This document shows, piece by piece, positions 34,017-48,400 of a stretch of DNA of 64,000 nt. A program made the translations under genes and the position numbers. This DNA is from Hemerocallis citrina (lineage: Eukaryota; Streptophyta; Magnoliopsida; Asparagales; Asphodelaceae). The notes under the pieces are model-generated. The model ran no database searches and was not told where the DNA came from. It worked only from the letters and a program-made list of their open reading frames with translations. Each line of letters opens with the position of its first letter. The first letter of the stretch is position 1. The stretch spans positions 139,507,274 to 139,571,273 of the forward strand of contig CM030367.1 of the NCBI GenBank assembly GCA_017893485.1, given 5' to 3'.

Positions 34017-34242
34017 GTGAAGAGTAAAGGTAAAATCTTTATTGGTTTTATTAAAAGAATTCCCAATATATATTTGCTCCCACAAGAAATCAGCAGCAAC
34101 ACAGAAATCAGGAGCAGCAGAGCTTGATGAGTTGCTGCTATATGCCTCATCAGTATATCCTTCTAGCCAAAACCAACAGTTGTATTTCATGATTAAATCA
34201 GGTCTGCGAAATCCAGACCACGGCTCTCCTCTTAGGGGTTAA

Positions 34243-34901
34243 GAGCAAGGCTAATGGTTCCCCAAAAGCCCTCCCCATCGGCAAATTTCCAACCCCCCCC
34301 CCCCCCACCGATCGCCATTTCTGGGCCCCACATCAAAAAAAAAAATGGCGAATGTAAAAATGGAACTGCAAAGATGCGGTTCCATTTCGCACCACATCTG
34401 GTGGGCCCCCTATTTTTTTAAAAAAATTAATATTTATTTAATTTTTTGTTTTGTTTTTTTTTTATTTGTCTTGTTTTGATTTCATCTTTTAAACATCTTT
34501 TTAAGTTAGCTATTATAAATAATAATTATGTCATTGTTAAATTTTTACGAAGATTTTCAAAATGATACAAATATTGAATATCTTCTGAATTCGTTTTAAG
34601 TTTTAGAATAATAATATAGATCAATTAATTATATTAAAGAGAAACTGAAATGCATAAATATTTGTATGCATTGATGGATTATTTGTATACCCTATTATTT
34701 GTATTATCTTTTTCCATTGAAAATAATTGTTTTATGCAAAAAAAAATATAAACAAAATATTTGGAACCTCATAATTGGGATTGGTTAGAGCACCCGATTT
34801 GAAACCCCAAACAAAAATGGCATATTCTAAGAAATATGCCAAAATAGGAATGGGGTTCCATTGGGGATGAAAATAGGAAAGGAGTTTCATTGGGGATGCT
34901 C
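34243..34901. mobile_element. Tourist-like (PIF/Harbinger) MITE
   Basis: Ends GAGCAAGGCTAATGG and GGGGATGCTC are imperfect inverted repeats, flanked by the 3-bp repeat TAA (34240-34242 and 34902-34904). That is the usual target duplication for this superfamily. AT-rich interior with no coding sequence. Confidence 0.65.
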
Positions 34902-35111
34902 TAAGAGCCCATTGGAAGTGGTGGGAAATGGAAATGAGTTGAAGGGAAGAGGAGGAGAGAGAAAAAGTTGTAGGCATAAATAGGGGAAAGGGAAGGGAAG
35001 ATAAATTAATAAAATAATTGCTACGGTAGAGTGCAGTTAAAATGGGAGCTTTCGGAGGAGGGACAAAATCAGATCACTTAGAAACTTCTTTCGATATTCC
35101 TAAACTTTTTT

Positions 35112-35933
35112 TAGAGAATGTAGCCCGAGTTGGTCAGGTGTTGTTTGGAAGGCGAAAACTCCGCTGAAAGTTAAAGTTTTCCTCTGGCTGGTGCTGAATA
35201 ACGCAATTTTGACTAGAGAGAACCTATCTAAACGCCAACCGAATTTGGACTCTACCTGTGGGTTCTGCAATGTTGTCCCTGAAACTAGAGACCATCTTTT
35301 TTTAGAATGTCCCAGGAGCAAAGCTGTCCTTGTGGAGGTACTTAGCGCCCTAGAGACGAATGAGTACCCTAGTAAGTATGAGGATCTGTAGGTAGGACCA
35401 AAGTTTGCCACTGAGAGACGAACGATGAGAGAAACTTGGTTTATCGCTATCGCCGCAACGACCTGGGGTCTTTGACTAGACAGGAATAATTATTACTTCC
35501 GTGGAACATGTAATGGTATTTCTAGTATTTGACTCACATTATGCATCTTATTTTCTTTTGAGCAAATGTTGCCACAGCAGGTCCTATAGGAAGGATCGTG
35601 AGTGTCTTCCCGGTGGAGGAGTACGATGATGATAAAATCGAGATTGGGCCGACGCTAGACTAAGGGATGTGCCCGGCCTGTCAATCATTTACTGTTAATT
35701 GATCCCCACCACCCCAGGATTTTGTTTGGGGGAGTAGATATATTTTGTTTGCTTGGATGCATGTATGTTTTGTACCTTCTTCTCCCTCCCACCCCCTGCC
35801 TATTTGGGATGGATTTATGTAGTTTTATTATATTGTAGGTTCTTGTACTTGGCTCAGTAGTCTAAGTTTGTTTAATTAACACCTTATTAATAAAACAAGG
35901 TGGCCATACTCCACCTTTTCCTTAAAAAAAAAA
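35112..35933 (+). mobile_element. 5'-truncated LINE retrotransposon with 18-bp target duplication
   Basis: Flanked by ATATTCCTAAACTTTTTT at 35094-35111 and 35934-35951, and ending in a poly(A) run. It encodes the reverse-transcriptase zinc-binding region in fragments: WKAKTPLKVKVFLWLVLNNA, then CGFCNVVPETRDHLFLECPR (CxxC...HxxxxC). ETWFIAIAATTWGLWLDRNN follows after a stop. Upstream endonuclease and polymerase domains are missing. Multiple stops show it is dead. It is on the same strand as, and closely related to, the LINE fragment at 52.7-56.8 kb. Confidence 0.9.
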
Positions 35934-36438
35934 ATATTCCTAAACTTTTTTACTCTGAACCATAATCAAATCAGTTATCAGCCCCCCACCAAAGCAGCGA
36001 GGAGCCAAGTGTAACTGTCAAAAAAAGGAAGATATCACCATCATATCAATATCAATTTGTTTTCCCTTATTCCTGTAAATAAACTTGTTACGAGTCCCTT
36101 GCTATTGACATTACCATCTGGCTGCCAACAACTCACATAAACAAATGCCAGTCTAACAAATAAATCACTCCACTAGCTCTCTTTCTTACAAAATTTCCAT
36201 AATGTCCACCGAATGTTCTTGTAATTTCTGTATCAAACATAACTAATGCAAACAGACATCAGCCTTTCTTTTTTCAGGAAAAAAAAAACATAAAACAAGT
36301 AAATCAAATCAAATCCACGTAACTCGTCCCTTTGAACTTCATGTATATTAATAACAGTGTAAACTTGATGCTGTTTTCATTCAGAACCTCCTGAATCTGC
36401 TGGAATATCTGACAACACCTAGTGAATGCAAGTGGTAA

Positions 36439-39400
36439 TTAGCCTTCCTCCCAGTCTATCTCATCATCATCTTCCTTGTTGTCACCGGATGCACCAGCTT
36501 GGACATTCAGATCAGCCACCTTGAAACTTTTGCCTGCATTGATGACATAAGTTCAAGTCAAGTCAAGTCATTTTGGTGGTTCTGTTTAGATTTTCTTTAA
36601 AATAAATAGAAGAATTGTGTCCTCAGCAACACTGTCCTACACGCAACACACAATATTATTAGCACGTTAAACGCATTGTTTTTTTCCCTTGAAAATGTTA
36701 GAGAGCTTCATTTTTTACTTGCCACGCATATTAGTTGTCAGTGTTTCTTAATATTGGTATGACAAATAAAGAAAACAAAAAACAAGTGGAATGATGTGAT
36801 AAGAGGTTACATATGCACCCCAGCCCACTTTAGTTGTAATGCATACAGTTCGTAGAATTTTAAAGAAAATATACATGCCGTTTCTGTGCAATCTTACAAC
36901 TGTATTTTTAAAAAAATGGTTTTTTGCAAAATGATTTGAAAGGTTGAATGACCCCAACCTTCTGTTAAAACTAGTTAATGAGCACGTGCAATGGACATGA
37001 GATTTAACAAAGGATGACTGCTTTTATTTGGATGGCTAATACAACTTTGACTAAAGAATGTGTGATTAAGATCATAAGCAATAGTTTTATATAAATCATG
37101 ACCACAATCTCTTTTTATAATAGTAGAGATGGCACTCAAATTTTCTTGAAGAATTTGAGTGCAATAAATAAGACTAAGACCGTGTAATAATTAATTAATA
37201 ATGGAAAACTCTACATCAAAATACTTATGAATACCACTATAATACAAAAGAATCGATCGGGGTCAAGGGAGGGAATTGCTCGAAAGCAGCATTTACCTGC
37301 AGGTTGATCCTCTTCCCATTCAACATCATCTTCATCATCCTCCCGTTTTACCTTCTGACCTAGTTGGCGCTGGGATGGATCTTCAGAAACCTCATTTGAA
37401 ATTTGAGATGTGGAGGCACTATAATTTTCTCCTTGTTGTATTGTATCAGATGTTACTGCTTGCTCTTCTTGCCTTTTCGCTAGAGCATCATAATAAGCCT
37501 TAAGATACTCGTCCTATACAGTTACAAAGCACAGCAACAAATTCATCGCAAAATAACATAATATAAAAACGCAAAATATTAGATTAGACTATTAATCTAC
37601 TAACATGTATAGTCTTTTCGTCTTCAGGCTGAGCTCTTGGTTTTTTCTCATCGACCGGTAGTGAAGCCTGATCAATGTTGAGCTCAGGTTTGACTTCTCC
37701 CCTTTGTTCTTTTGTAAGATTCATTCCTTGTTTTATCATCCATGGGGGTAAAACTTTCATGGAAGTGGGTTTTGTGTCAGTTCCAATGTTTTCTTCCTTT
37801 GCATCAACACCAGATAGAGCGACTTCAACCTGCACAATTTAGTTTTATAAGAATTGGGCAAACACAATGTCACTTATTTCAATTTACTTCTAATTAGTGT
37901 TTTCATGTGTTCACATGTCTGTACAAAAGCACACAGTTGAGTAAAATTGACTAGCAAACAAAGAAAATGTTTCAGTAAAGTCAATAATGAAAGAATCAAG
38001 TATATACAAGTGAATTAAACAGTATATGTACCATCACACATACAATCCTATGAACTAAAGAAAATCCATGAAACAAATTTTGAAACCATTTCAAGAGCAG
38101 AAAAGAGATGACAACTTCACATATCCATATAAGGGACGGGATATATTTATTAAGGAGAACCAGGACTAATAATCTTTTGTATACTTTTCAGAGGGGGGAA
38201 GCTATTCTCACAAACGATGTGCTTCAATTTGCTAACATTACAATTCCAAGGATAAGCCTTACTTCGGTCCAGGAAAGCCACATGTAGACCAAAGAAACAG
38301 AATCAAAAATACATGTTAGTCAAAGGATATTTATTGGTCGTTTTTAGATTATCTTTACCGACAGTAGTCGGTAGACTCCGTACCAACACAAATAAAGACA
38401 ATAATACCATTAATTGTATGATTGTAAAATGTAACTGTTAACATTCAATCCTAACACTGATGCAAAGTATATTTTACCAAAACCTCATAATTCTACATAC
38501 GCATGTCTCACTTATATGATATGATAGGACAGAAATCCAAAACCAAAGTATAATCAAAGTATAAAGGACAGAAACCGACAATCAGAGTATAAAATGAAAC
38601 CAGCAAGTTAGAATACAATTTTGAAACAAAACCATGGCCTCTGCAATTATTTGGGGTTGTTCAAGAAATACAAAAGGCCCTCTCGTGCCGCTCGTGCCAC
38701 TTCACCTCCCTACTCCCAAGATTTCTCCACTTTTTTTCTTTTTCTTTAATAAATGTTTATACCACCGATTAATCTGTAAACCTATAAGACTATGATTCCC
38801 TCTCCAAACGTCTCCCTAACAGATACCAATAACTCTCTCTAAACAACTCTCGGCTACTGTGTTGCCTCGACCTTTTGGATGCAAAAGTGTTATGCTATAA
38901 ATCTATTAAATACAAAAGTACTTGCTATATAAAACACCTAAGTTTATCCACAGCAACCAATTTATAAGATAGAAGAATTGAAGCAAGCAGTAGCCAGTAG
39001 GATGATATTAAGAGTTAAGTCTAGGATTCAGATATTACATTTATGGTTGCAAGTTCAAAATGAAAAATTTTCCAAGTACTGCAAATCTGTCTTCCCACAA
39101 ATATATACTGTGCCAGCAAATCATACAAACTAACAAAGAATATGTAGATGATGTAATTTGCAAATTAGAAAGCATATATACCTTTGTCTCCCCAAGGAAT
39201 GGCATTGGTGTACCACCATATCCTTGTCCTTGAGAAGATTTTGATGGATCATTTCCATTAGCATCACCATTCGCACGAGCAGCTGCATTTGCTCTGGCTT
39301 CCCATGCTTGAAGATTTCCGAATTCAGGAATAGGGATATCCTTAACTCTTGCAAGCTGCAACGTCAAAGGCTTCAATTGCTCCTGCAACCATTTAATCTT

Positions 39401-42400
39401 TAGGTTTCAGAAAGGCCTAATATAATTCCTATTGTGAAAGGCCAGTGTGTTGCCAGATCAAGGATCAATTATCTAGTAGTGTTGGAGCATAGGTAGGTAG
39501 GCGAGAGAGCAAAATATATCTAGGTGACTGGAGAGTCTAATCTGAAGTGGAGTTTCGAAGTACATGAACAGTGTGAAGGCGAGCCACATACATGCAAACA
39601 CAATTACTGATATGAGAGAGAGGATGATACAAGGAGGGAGTTAAGTACTTATGTGAATTGGCCATATAGGTACGAATACCAAAGAATTATACTTCTCCAT
39701 AGTCCCTACAAATCATCAAAATTCAGATGCCACAAAGTGAAATATAGCAGATGGGTTAAAAAATCCATTCATTATATGAACACTTGTGTATAAATGTCCG
39801 CAGAAAATTGGTCTTCAATTCTTATAACATTATAATGAATGGCAAAGATAATTGATTAGAATAAATGCCATTGCCAACCACTTTAGGAGCACTTGTGTAC
39901 AGCAAAAAATCTTCAAATAGCCTGTTTCCTGTCCGTACAATTTTATGATGAATGGTGAGGTTCGGTGGATATTCATAAGCATATATCATATAAATTCTTA
40001 TTTCAGCGTCAGGTTCCAGATTATTATCTCAAACTTTCTCAATTTTTTTCTCAGATATATTTCGCCGTAGTGAATTGGAACACACGGAGACATTTTTTAT
40101 TCTAACAGCTCTAGTATTCTGTCCAAGGAAGAGCCAAATATTTGTATTTTTTACCAAAATGACCCACTTTTTGAAAGTATTTACCAAATTGGCCCACTTT
40201 CGAAAGTATTTACCAAAACGACTCACTCGCGATCTCAGATAGCGAGTTTGGTTAAACCTCATCGCTATCTGAGATAGCGAGTCTATGGTTATCTGTTTCT
40301 CCACACTTTGGTGAAAAATTGCAAAAAATACCAAGTTCAGCTCTAGTATTCTGTCCATCTCCGATACAAAATCACTCGCTAACTGAGATATCGAGTGTAT
40401 GGTCTTGAAGAAAAATAGCAAATTTATACTCGCTATCTCAGATAGCGTGTGATTTTGTATCACACTCACTAACTAAGATAGTGAGTGTAGATTGTGGACG
40501 AAGTTAAAAATCCCTGGGCTTAGACTCGCTGCCTCAGTTAGTGAGTGTGTTTATACCACACTCACTAACTGAGATAGCGAGTGTCGATTGGGAAAGTTTT
40601 TATAGACTCGCTATCTCAGATCTATCTCACTTCATCGAAACACTCTCTCCCAAATTATACCTTCGAATCTATGATCGGGACTATTGAGCAATTCGGGATC
40701 TTCGATTATGGATTTAGGGTTTTAAGGGTAGGAGTGGAGAGGGTTGTGAGTGATTGATTGGATCACAATAGATTTTGGATGAATTTTGTTGGTGAAATAA
40801 CAAATTTGGGAGGCTAGGATTTGTTCGTTTTAGATTTCTTTCGGAGTTAGCGAGAGAATGGAAAGAGAGAAGTAAGGGAGAGCGAAAGAGCAAGTCTTTA
40901 AAAATTTTCCAATTGACACTCGCTATCTCAGTTAGCGAGTTTAGTACAAAATCACTCGCTAACTGAGATAGCGAGTGTCGATTAGGGATTTTTTCTTTAA
41001 GACCTTACACTCGCTATCCCAGTTAGCGACTGTGGTACAAACACACTCGCTATCTAAGATAGCGAGTCTATACTTGATATTTTCTTCAAACACATAACCA
41101 TAGACTCGCTATCTCAGATAGCAATGAGGTTTTAACCAAACTCGCTATCTGAGATAGCAAGTGGGTCGTTTTGGTAAATACTTTCAAAAAGTGGGTCAGT
41201 TTGGTAAAACAAATCCAAATATTTTGGGTATAGACAGCATCAACAAGGTAACAAGAAAGAACAAAGGGGAAGACAGAAACATTGACGAACTTGCTATACT
41301 TCCCATAGTACTGATTTCATCATTTATGTTCCACCTACTCCTTTGGTCGCCATTCAAGTTCCAAAATATTTACTGTAAGAGCTGTTTCAATATGACTTAA
41401 CAATCTTTGCACGCTATCCCATCAAAGCACCTAGTATGAAATAATCTGTTTAACTACTGACCTATCCGTTTTTCAGAAATCAAATATTCATCTCATTTGA
41501 AAACGTTAATTTGCTATCATACAGTCAACTGGCATTGCAAAAAACCAAACCACATCTTCTATGCCATTTTTAATCCAAATCCATGACATGTATGCACAAT
41601 CTCAATTGGACCACTTTCTCTGCAGCAACATATAAAAAAGTAAACAACGGTAGAGTCCGATTCCGTCTAATACACTGTTTATTTCCAGTTAATCACCAAT
41701 CACAGTTTTGAAATGGGTTGGTGACTGTTTCCATTTAACCCCTGTTTAATCCCCGTTCTTTAAAACACAGACAGTATGGCCTTACAGATAATGAGATGAA
41801 CAGCATAACTGCATAAGTATTACAGGTATAAAATAAAGGCTTCAATGTATAAGATTCTCACCTCTCTCATAGTATAAGAGAATCATCATTTTATAGATAT
41901 CTGAAAATTAGGATGTAAAGTTGAGGCATAAATAATTATTATAATAAAAGTAAAAATCCATACTCTGGGGACATCCATCCCCACACTCAATTGAATTTCT
42001 GTGTTTTATTCTTATGAGTATAAATGGTTCAAGAACTAAGTCACTAAGAAATTAAAAAGAGCTCTTGAACAAGTACAGTTTAGTTTTAAACTTGTATATT
42101 GAAGATGTTACAGTGATCGGCAACTTTTGCCATGCAATTTTTTTCATCAGCATATGCATCGAAGTCGATGTCCATGAGAAAACAATTTACCCAATACTTC
42201 CTTCGAGTTAAATGCAACAATAAATATTGAAGAATAAGATGAGAACAGTGATAGTAACAGAATTACAGCCCATGTATCTAACCTCAATGTTCTGAAGCAT
42301 GTCCTTTAACTTTTCACGCCGCCGCCTCCTAGCATTGTCATCTCCGTCTCTCATTTCTTCGGAAGGAAGCTTGTCACTCTCCGCAACAAGTTCACCATTG

Positions 42401-45400
42401 CAATTTTCACAGTGAAAAAATTCATCATGTGGACTAAAAAGTTGAAGTGCATCAAAAGCTGAATACCTAAGCAAATAAATAACACACATTTAGCAACAGT
42501 GAGACGTTTAGCAACTCATTTTTATGCATAAAAAATTACAAACAGTTGCACTGGTCATTGTACCTCCTCCCACAATTAGGGCATATGTATTGTTGAACTG
42601 TGTTCCTGCTGTCTAGCTCATCCTTTAACTTTTTCTTCATTCTATGCATTCGGTACCTGACAACATCATATATCTGCAACCACAATTCAAAGCACATTGT
42701 TTGATATAAAAAAAACATTCTAGCGACAGCATTGGTCACTAAAATGTAAAAATTAGACAGATAAACAGAAACTAGAAGGAAACATGATAAAAATGAGTGC
42801 CACTAATCATACCGTCTTGTTAGATTATATCAAAGAACCTACCGTAGTTATTTATTTAATTATTTCATGTTCTTTGATAGTTTGATTTAAAAACCTAATG
42901 CTACCGCACACTTTTGACAATTATCAAAACATAAGGGAATTGGTGGGAGACTCAAACACCACCCCAGAGCAGATAAAAGGTAACCACCTAGAGTGGATAT
43001 TTTGTCATGACGCGTACCATATTGTATTCATGTCGAACACCGACACTCCGTGGATACTCCTTGGACAGGTGCTTGACAATTCTCACATGTGCCCTAAAAT
43101 TTAACGGAACTCTTTATATATAAACTTTTTAAAATTGTCCTTGAATAATTATTGACCACATATCAACAATTTTTAAATACTATTTAACTTCTTTATAATA
43201 GAAATATTATATTTTGGCATAAGAATGTATTCTCTTATTATGTAACTGTGTATGAACTAAGAAAGTTTTACTAGTTTTCAGTTGGCAAAATATCTCTTAT
43301 TATGATTGTGAAACAAAAATTATTTGTGGATGTCATTTGGAATATATTTACGAGTAATAGTGATGAACTATGATTACAATTAATATGCAATATTATTGTT
43401 GCGTCCATGTACGTTTTCTTTAAAAAAATTCTTTACCCCGTATTATACCAGTATCCATATTACCTAAATAAGTAGTCAATGACAAAACTCATATATGATT
43501 AGAATCAACCTGTGCATAATCTAAGCAGCAGTAAGAATGAGTATGCATCTTCGCTTTTTCTTCATGTTTAGAATTTCGATGACCATCACCTGTTGCAGCA
43601 ACTGCAGCACTAAATACTTTTGCACCTTTGGCAGACTACAAAAAAAATAAGGACTAAAATAAGTCAAAATCAAGTAATGAATCAGTTTATGATGTCACGG
43701 GGTTTGACTTTACAAAAAGTTGGATGAAAGAAAACTTTACCGTGATACTATTTAACAAATAAACATTAGCAATAAGATCTGCTGACCTTATAAAAGAAGA
43801 ATATCAAGAAAAACGAGTTAACAAACAATCAAGCTGAATGAGTATTACAAACTCCATCAGCAAGGCAACAAATCTGAACTGCAATACAAGTTTTCTTTTT
43901 AGCAATCTTTTCAGATGTATATTTAAGTAATCTTTTACCCAACCCGAAACTGTGATTCCTTTTTTTAAGAGTTACAAGGTTCTGGGAGAATTTGGGTCCA
44001 TGGAGGGTGAGTCCACAATGCAATATAGATGTTACTATTACACTGAATTATCACTTCCTTAACAAAGCTTTTGTTCCTCTTATAAATATAAATGGCATTA
44101 TTTGGCTCCTCTAAAGGAGAATACTTTTCTTCATTTAGTTGTTCATATTAAGCTGCATAAGGTTAATAATATGATTAAGGATAACTTAGTTGTTAGTCTA
44201 AAGTGTCTTGTGTAGTTCACATGAGGAGTCTTGTATCACTTGAGTCTAGTATCTTTGACAATCGTGTAAGGAGGCTTTGAAGAAGGTTAAGCCTACTTCA
44301 GTTAAATCTTGGTGTGGACTTTATGGCAAAAGAAGACAATGAGGGCTAAAGTTAGAGTTAGTTAGGGCATGGCAATGATAGCAATGGTTTGAATTTGATG
44401 CATGTAAACTATCAGGGGCTTGTTTGTGTTAATCAAGAGCATTACAGGGACACAACGCAGTCAATAGAAGGTACATTTTCATATATGTCACGTTGAAGTC
44501 ATTGCCACATTTTATCATTGCGCAAGAGCATTATTCCCTTGGTAAATGGTATGCTAAAGATGAAATTCAAACTATGTCTAGATCGATGATATAAACATGT
44601 GATCCAAGAGGAAATAAAAAGCAAACAGGGAAAGGGACACCTTGGGCAGACAAGTAAATTTTTGTCTAATTAACCGCCTCAAGGCCACAAGAAACTGACA
44701 AGCCATTCTTGGCAAATTGGCAGCTCTCCGAATCAAGAAAACTAATGGGACATAAGATGCAGTAAAATAAGACTGGTGTTCTACTAAGTTTCAGAAAAAT
44801 GGCAAATGGGCTTGATCAAATTTAAATAGGGTTTTGATCGAGTATTTTATGATAACTTCTTAGGTCCAAAGATGTGAAAACTAAATGAATTCTACACAAT
44901 AGAACTAAGTTAAGTAGTAAACAATGAAGCACTCAACTGGTGCTATATTATTTCCAATAGGAGTCTTTCTATTGCTGCTTCCTTTGTATGAGCAGTATCT
45001 TTTGTATTCTGATTGGCTAAAGTTGCTCATGGATGTACTCATATACTTATGGTTTAATTTTTTCTTTTTTGGCTGGGTTTTTTTTAACTCCATCCCTATT
45101 ATAAATAAATAAAAATATTTCCAATAGGAAATTAGGCGTATTCTTACTTCGTCAAAGAAGCAACTATTTTGGAATTTATCAAGGAGGCTTAAAGTCTGGG
45201 CATTGTAAGTGTAATCATCTATAAAGAGAAATAATTGTAATGTCCCACTTCATTTAATTCAATCTAGGATGTAAATGAATGTCCAAGAAATTTGACACAA
45301 GTCAGTTGCAATTGTATTAGCAAGCATGGATTTGATGTCTGAATAATATTTGGATTTTAGTTCAAGAGATTTTAAGGTTCAATCAACTTAACGTCAGTAT

Positions 45401-48400
45401 TGCTTCTGAACGAGTTAATTTTAATACACGGGAAAATGGATAAATATATTTACAATAAGTAGAAAAGTAGAAAAGTTAAGTATTGATTAATGGCTTCTAT
45501 TACGTCTTATGCACGAGTTCTATAAGAGGCTACCTAATAAATCAACCATGTCAATTTAATGCAGAAGCATGATGAATCCTCATGTACCCGTGAATTTTTA
45601 AAAGGTAACAGTGAAGTGTCAGAATACATAAAACAATTTAATAAGATTTTAACTTGGTATTATTATAAACCAGTGATATTTTCCCAGTTTAAAGACAGTA
45701 CTATCAATAGGAAAAAAATATTGTAAAATAAAAACATGGTGTACGCAGCTGAACTGTATGCCCTGGGAATCCAAGTACACTTCTTAATAGCGGCTGATGG
45801 TGTTATGACTTATATGCCTAATATGCTTAGAGGAGATCCTTAAATTTTCATTCCAAACACCACTTGACATCAGCTTCCAGGAAAGTCTGATATTCTCACT
45901 AAACACTTGAATTGAAATCCTGTAACTCTGAATGCTCAATTTTGATAACTTTCTACTTATTAGGTAAATGGGAGAAAGCAACTGCTCCACTTTGATTTGG
46001 ATCAACATGCTTTGCAAGCATCTTCATGTGTAATGAATATCTTAAAAATTCTAATCATAGACACATGGAAAGTAGGAAGAAGGAAAAAAAGAAGGGGGAA
46101 TGGCCAGATAGTAATGTTGTACTAAATTACTCATTTTAGATAGTTGTCACAACCTCCTAGAAGTTAAACATATATTTTGCAGAATCAAAACGTAAGTTAA
46201 ACCAAATATAACTGACTCAAAAGTGAGTCAGAAATGTAAGACAGAAGCTTGTGAAAGAAAACTTTACTGTATGAAGAAGTCAATCGGAGGCAAGCATCCG
46301 AATAAAAATTTATTATGAACTTATATCCAAATTAATTGCTTATGACTAACCTCCTTCCGATGATCTCTGGTGATTAGCTTCTCTTCTTCAAAAAATCGTA
46401 AAGTACGACGAAGTTGTTTAGAATGCAACTTCAAAGCCTTGGCCAAATCTTCCTCTCTGACCCATTGGCGCCTGAGGTATTAAGGTATGAGAACCAATTT
46501 TGGTAGGAAGTTCTCAAGAGATGATCATAGTATTAAACAAAATCCTATACAGCATTAAGGAATTCAGTTGAAAGGTCAATGCTAATTGTCAAATGAGACT
46601 TTAATTCTAGAAAGGAGAAGAAACGGGTTGATCAAAACTAGAGCTACAGCTTTATGAATGAGTAGCTCCAACAAGCATTCATGCTTGGCTTCCATGAAAA
46701 AGAGCTTTGCCTTCACTTGAAGTAATATTATAAAGGTATACAAGAAGTATGTTATAGACCTTGAAAAGAAAAAAAACAAGTTACAAAGTGAAATTATAGA
46801 ATCACAAAAAGGTATCGGATGGAGATGTAGCGGATACACTTCCAAAAAACTTTTGCTGTGAGCAACATTTTTTCAATAATTGAAGTTAACAAGACACAGA
46901 TCTGGTTCTTTATAAACCCCCAAGTAAAGTAGCCATGCAGACCTTGAAAAATCACCTAAATAACATTCCCTGAAAATCTTCTACCCATTTTTATTGAAAT
47001 GCAGTGAATAGAAAACCAATTTATTGAACCACTCAAATCATGTACCACCAAATAGTGAAATATCTGCATGATTAAAGACATTCTAGCTTACGATGTCCTG
47101 ATTCCATCAAACACTCCAGATTATGGATGAACAAAACTTTATCGAGATGCACCAAATAAATGCTAATATGCACTACAAAAATGTCCATGTGCTCATTTGA
47201 GGCTTTTCATATCATCATCACTACGTTTTTGGCATGGGAACTACATGTGTATTTATTATCCGTCTTTTTGCCGGCAACATCATTCAAACACTAAAAAGAT
47301 GTGAACCGACTTTGTATCAAGGGACAGTAGAATTCTAATGACTTTTACAGCTCTCACACGCAACTAGCCATGCAAATCACATTCAACTCGCCTCCCCTCT
47401 CTCCTATACATTTTGCCTAGCATTAGCTTATTAAAGGGGGGAAATGTGTGCAATGCACGCCCTTGATTGACAACAAAAATCTATTACATTCGTAACAGAA
47501 GAACTAATAGAAGACCATTGAAATCTATTGCATTCGTAAGAGAATAACTAATAGAAGACAGATAATCCCGAATGATCAAGTAAGAAAAAACATTTGTACT
47601 CCATCAAAGAACCCAGAGGTTAAGATGATAAGTACAAACATGCTTCCCAAGAAAAGAAATGTTCCTATTAAAAAACATTAAAATTTTCTGCAAGGTGTAG
47701 ATGATTTCCCTCTTATGCATATCTCCAGATAAAACCCATAAAATGATTTCCTCCATAATGATTCTAATTCTAAGACTTGAACAGATACGTCAACAACAAA
47801 AATCTAGGATGCACAATTATTGTTCACTATGTGTTTCTAAATCCAGTGAACTATAATTTTTGCTAAATCAAGTCAACTATAAGTTTGGTCCACTACAATT
47901 TTGGCTCAATCTAGTCCATCCAAGTTTACTTTCTTCTTTTTTGAAAAATAAATTGGTTAATGTTGACATAGAATGTGATAACTACCGGTTTCAATAGGCA
48001 GTATGATTTCTCTTAAATCAACAAGACTTGAATTTCTTTTATGCTAGCGTAGAACGGGATTTTGGTTCATTTATGGTTAAATTACTATCAAAATTAACGG
48101 AAGATATTATTTCTTGGGTCAATCATCGACATGGAAATTTAATAAATTAGTTTAAAACCCATATATCTAAAAGGGAAACCCTTACTTAAGACTTGAGTCT
48201 TGGGTTCAAACTAATTTATCCACCTATCCCTCTTTTTGGTCATCCATCTCTTTGGTTTTTCCATGTGCAACTATTATTCGAGCTACAACCTCAACACTCT
48301 CCACCTTGGCTCAAAACTGGAGCCTAAACCTTGGAGAACTTCGAAGATTAATACCACAACCTCTAGCTTGAATAGTATTTCTTGTGCCTCCGCCAATGTT

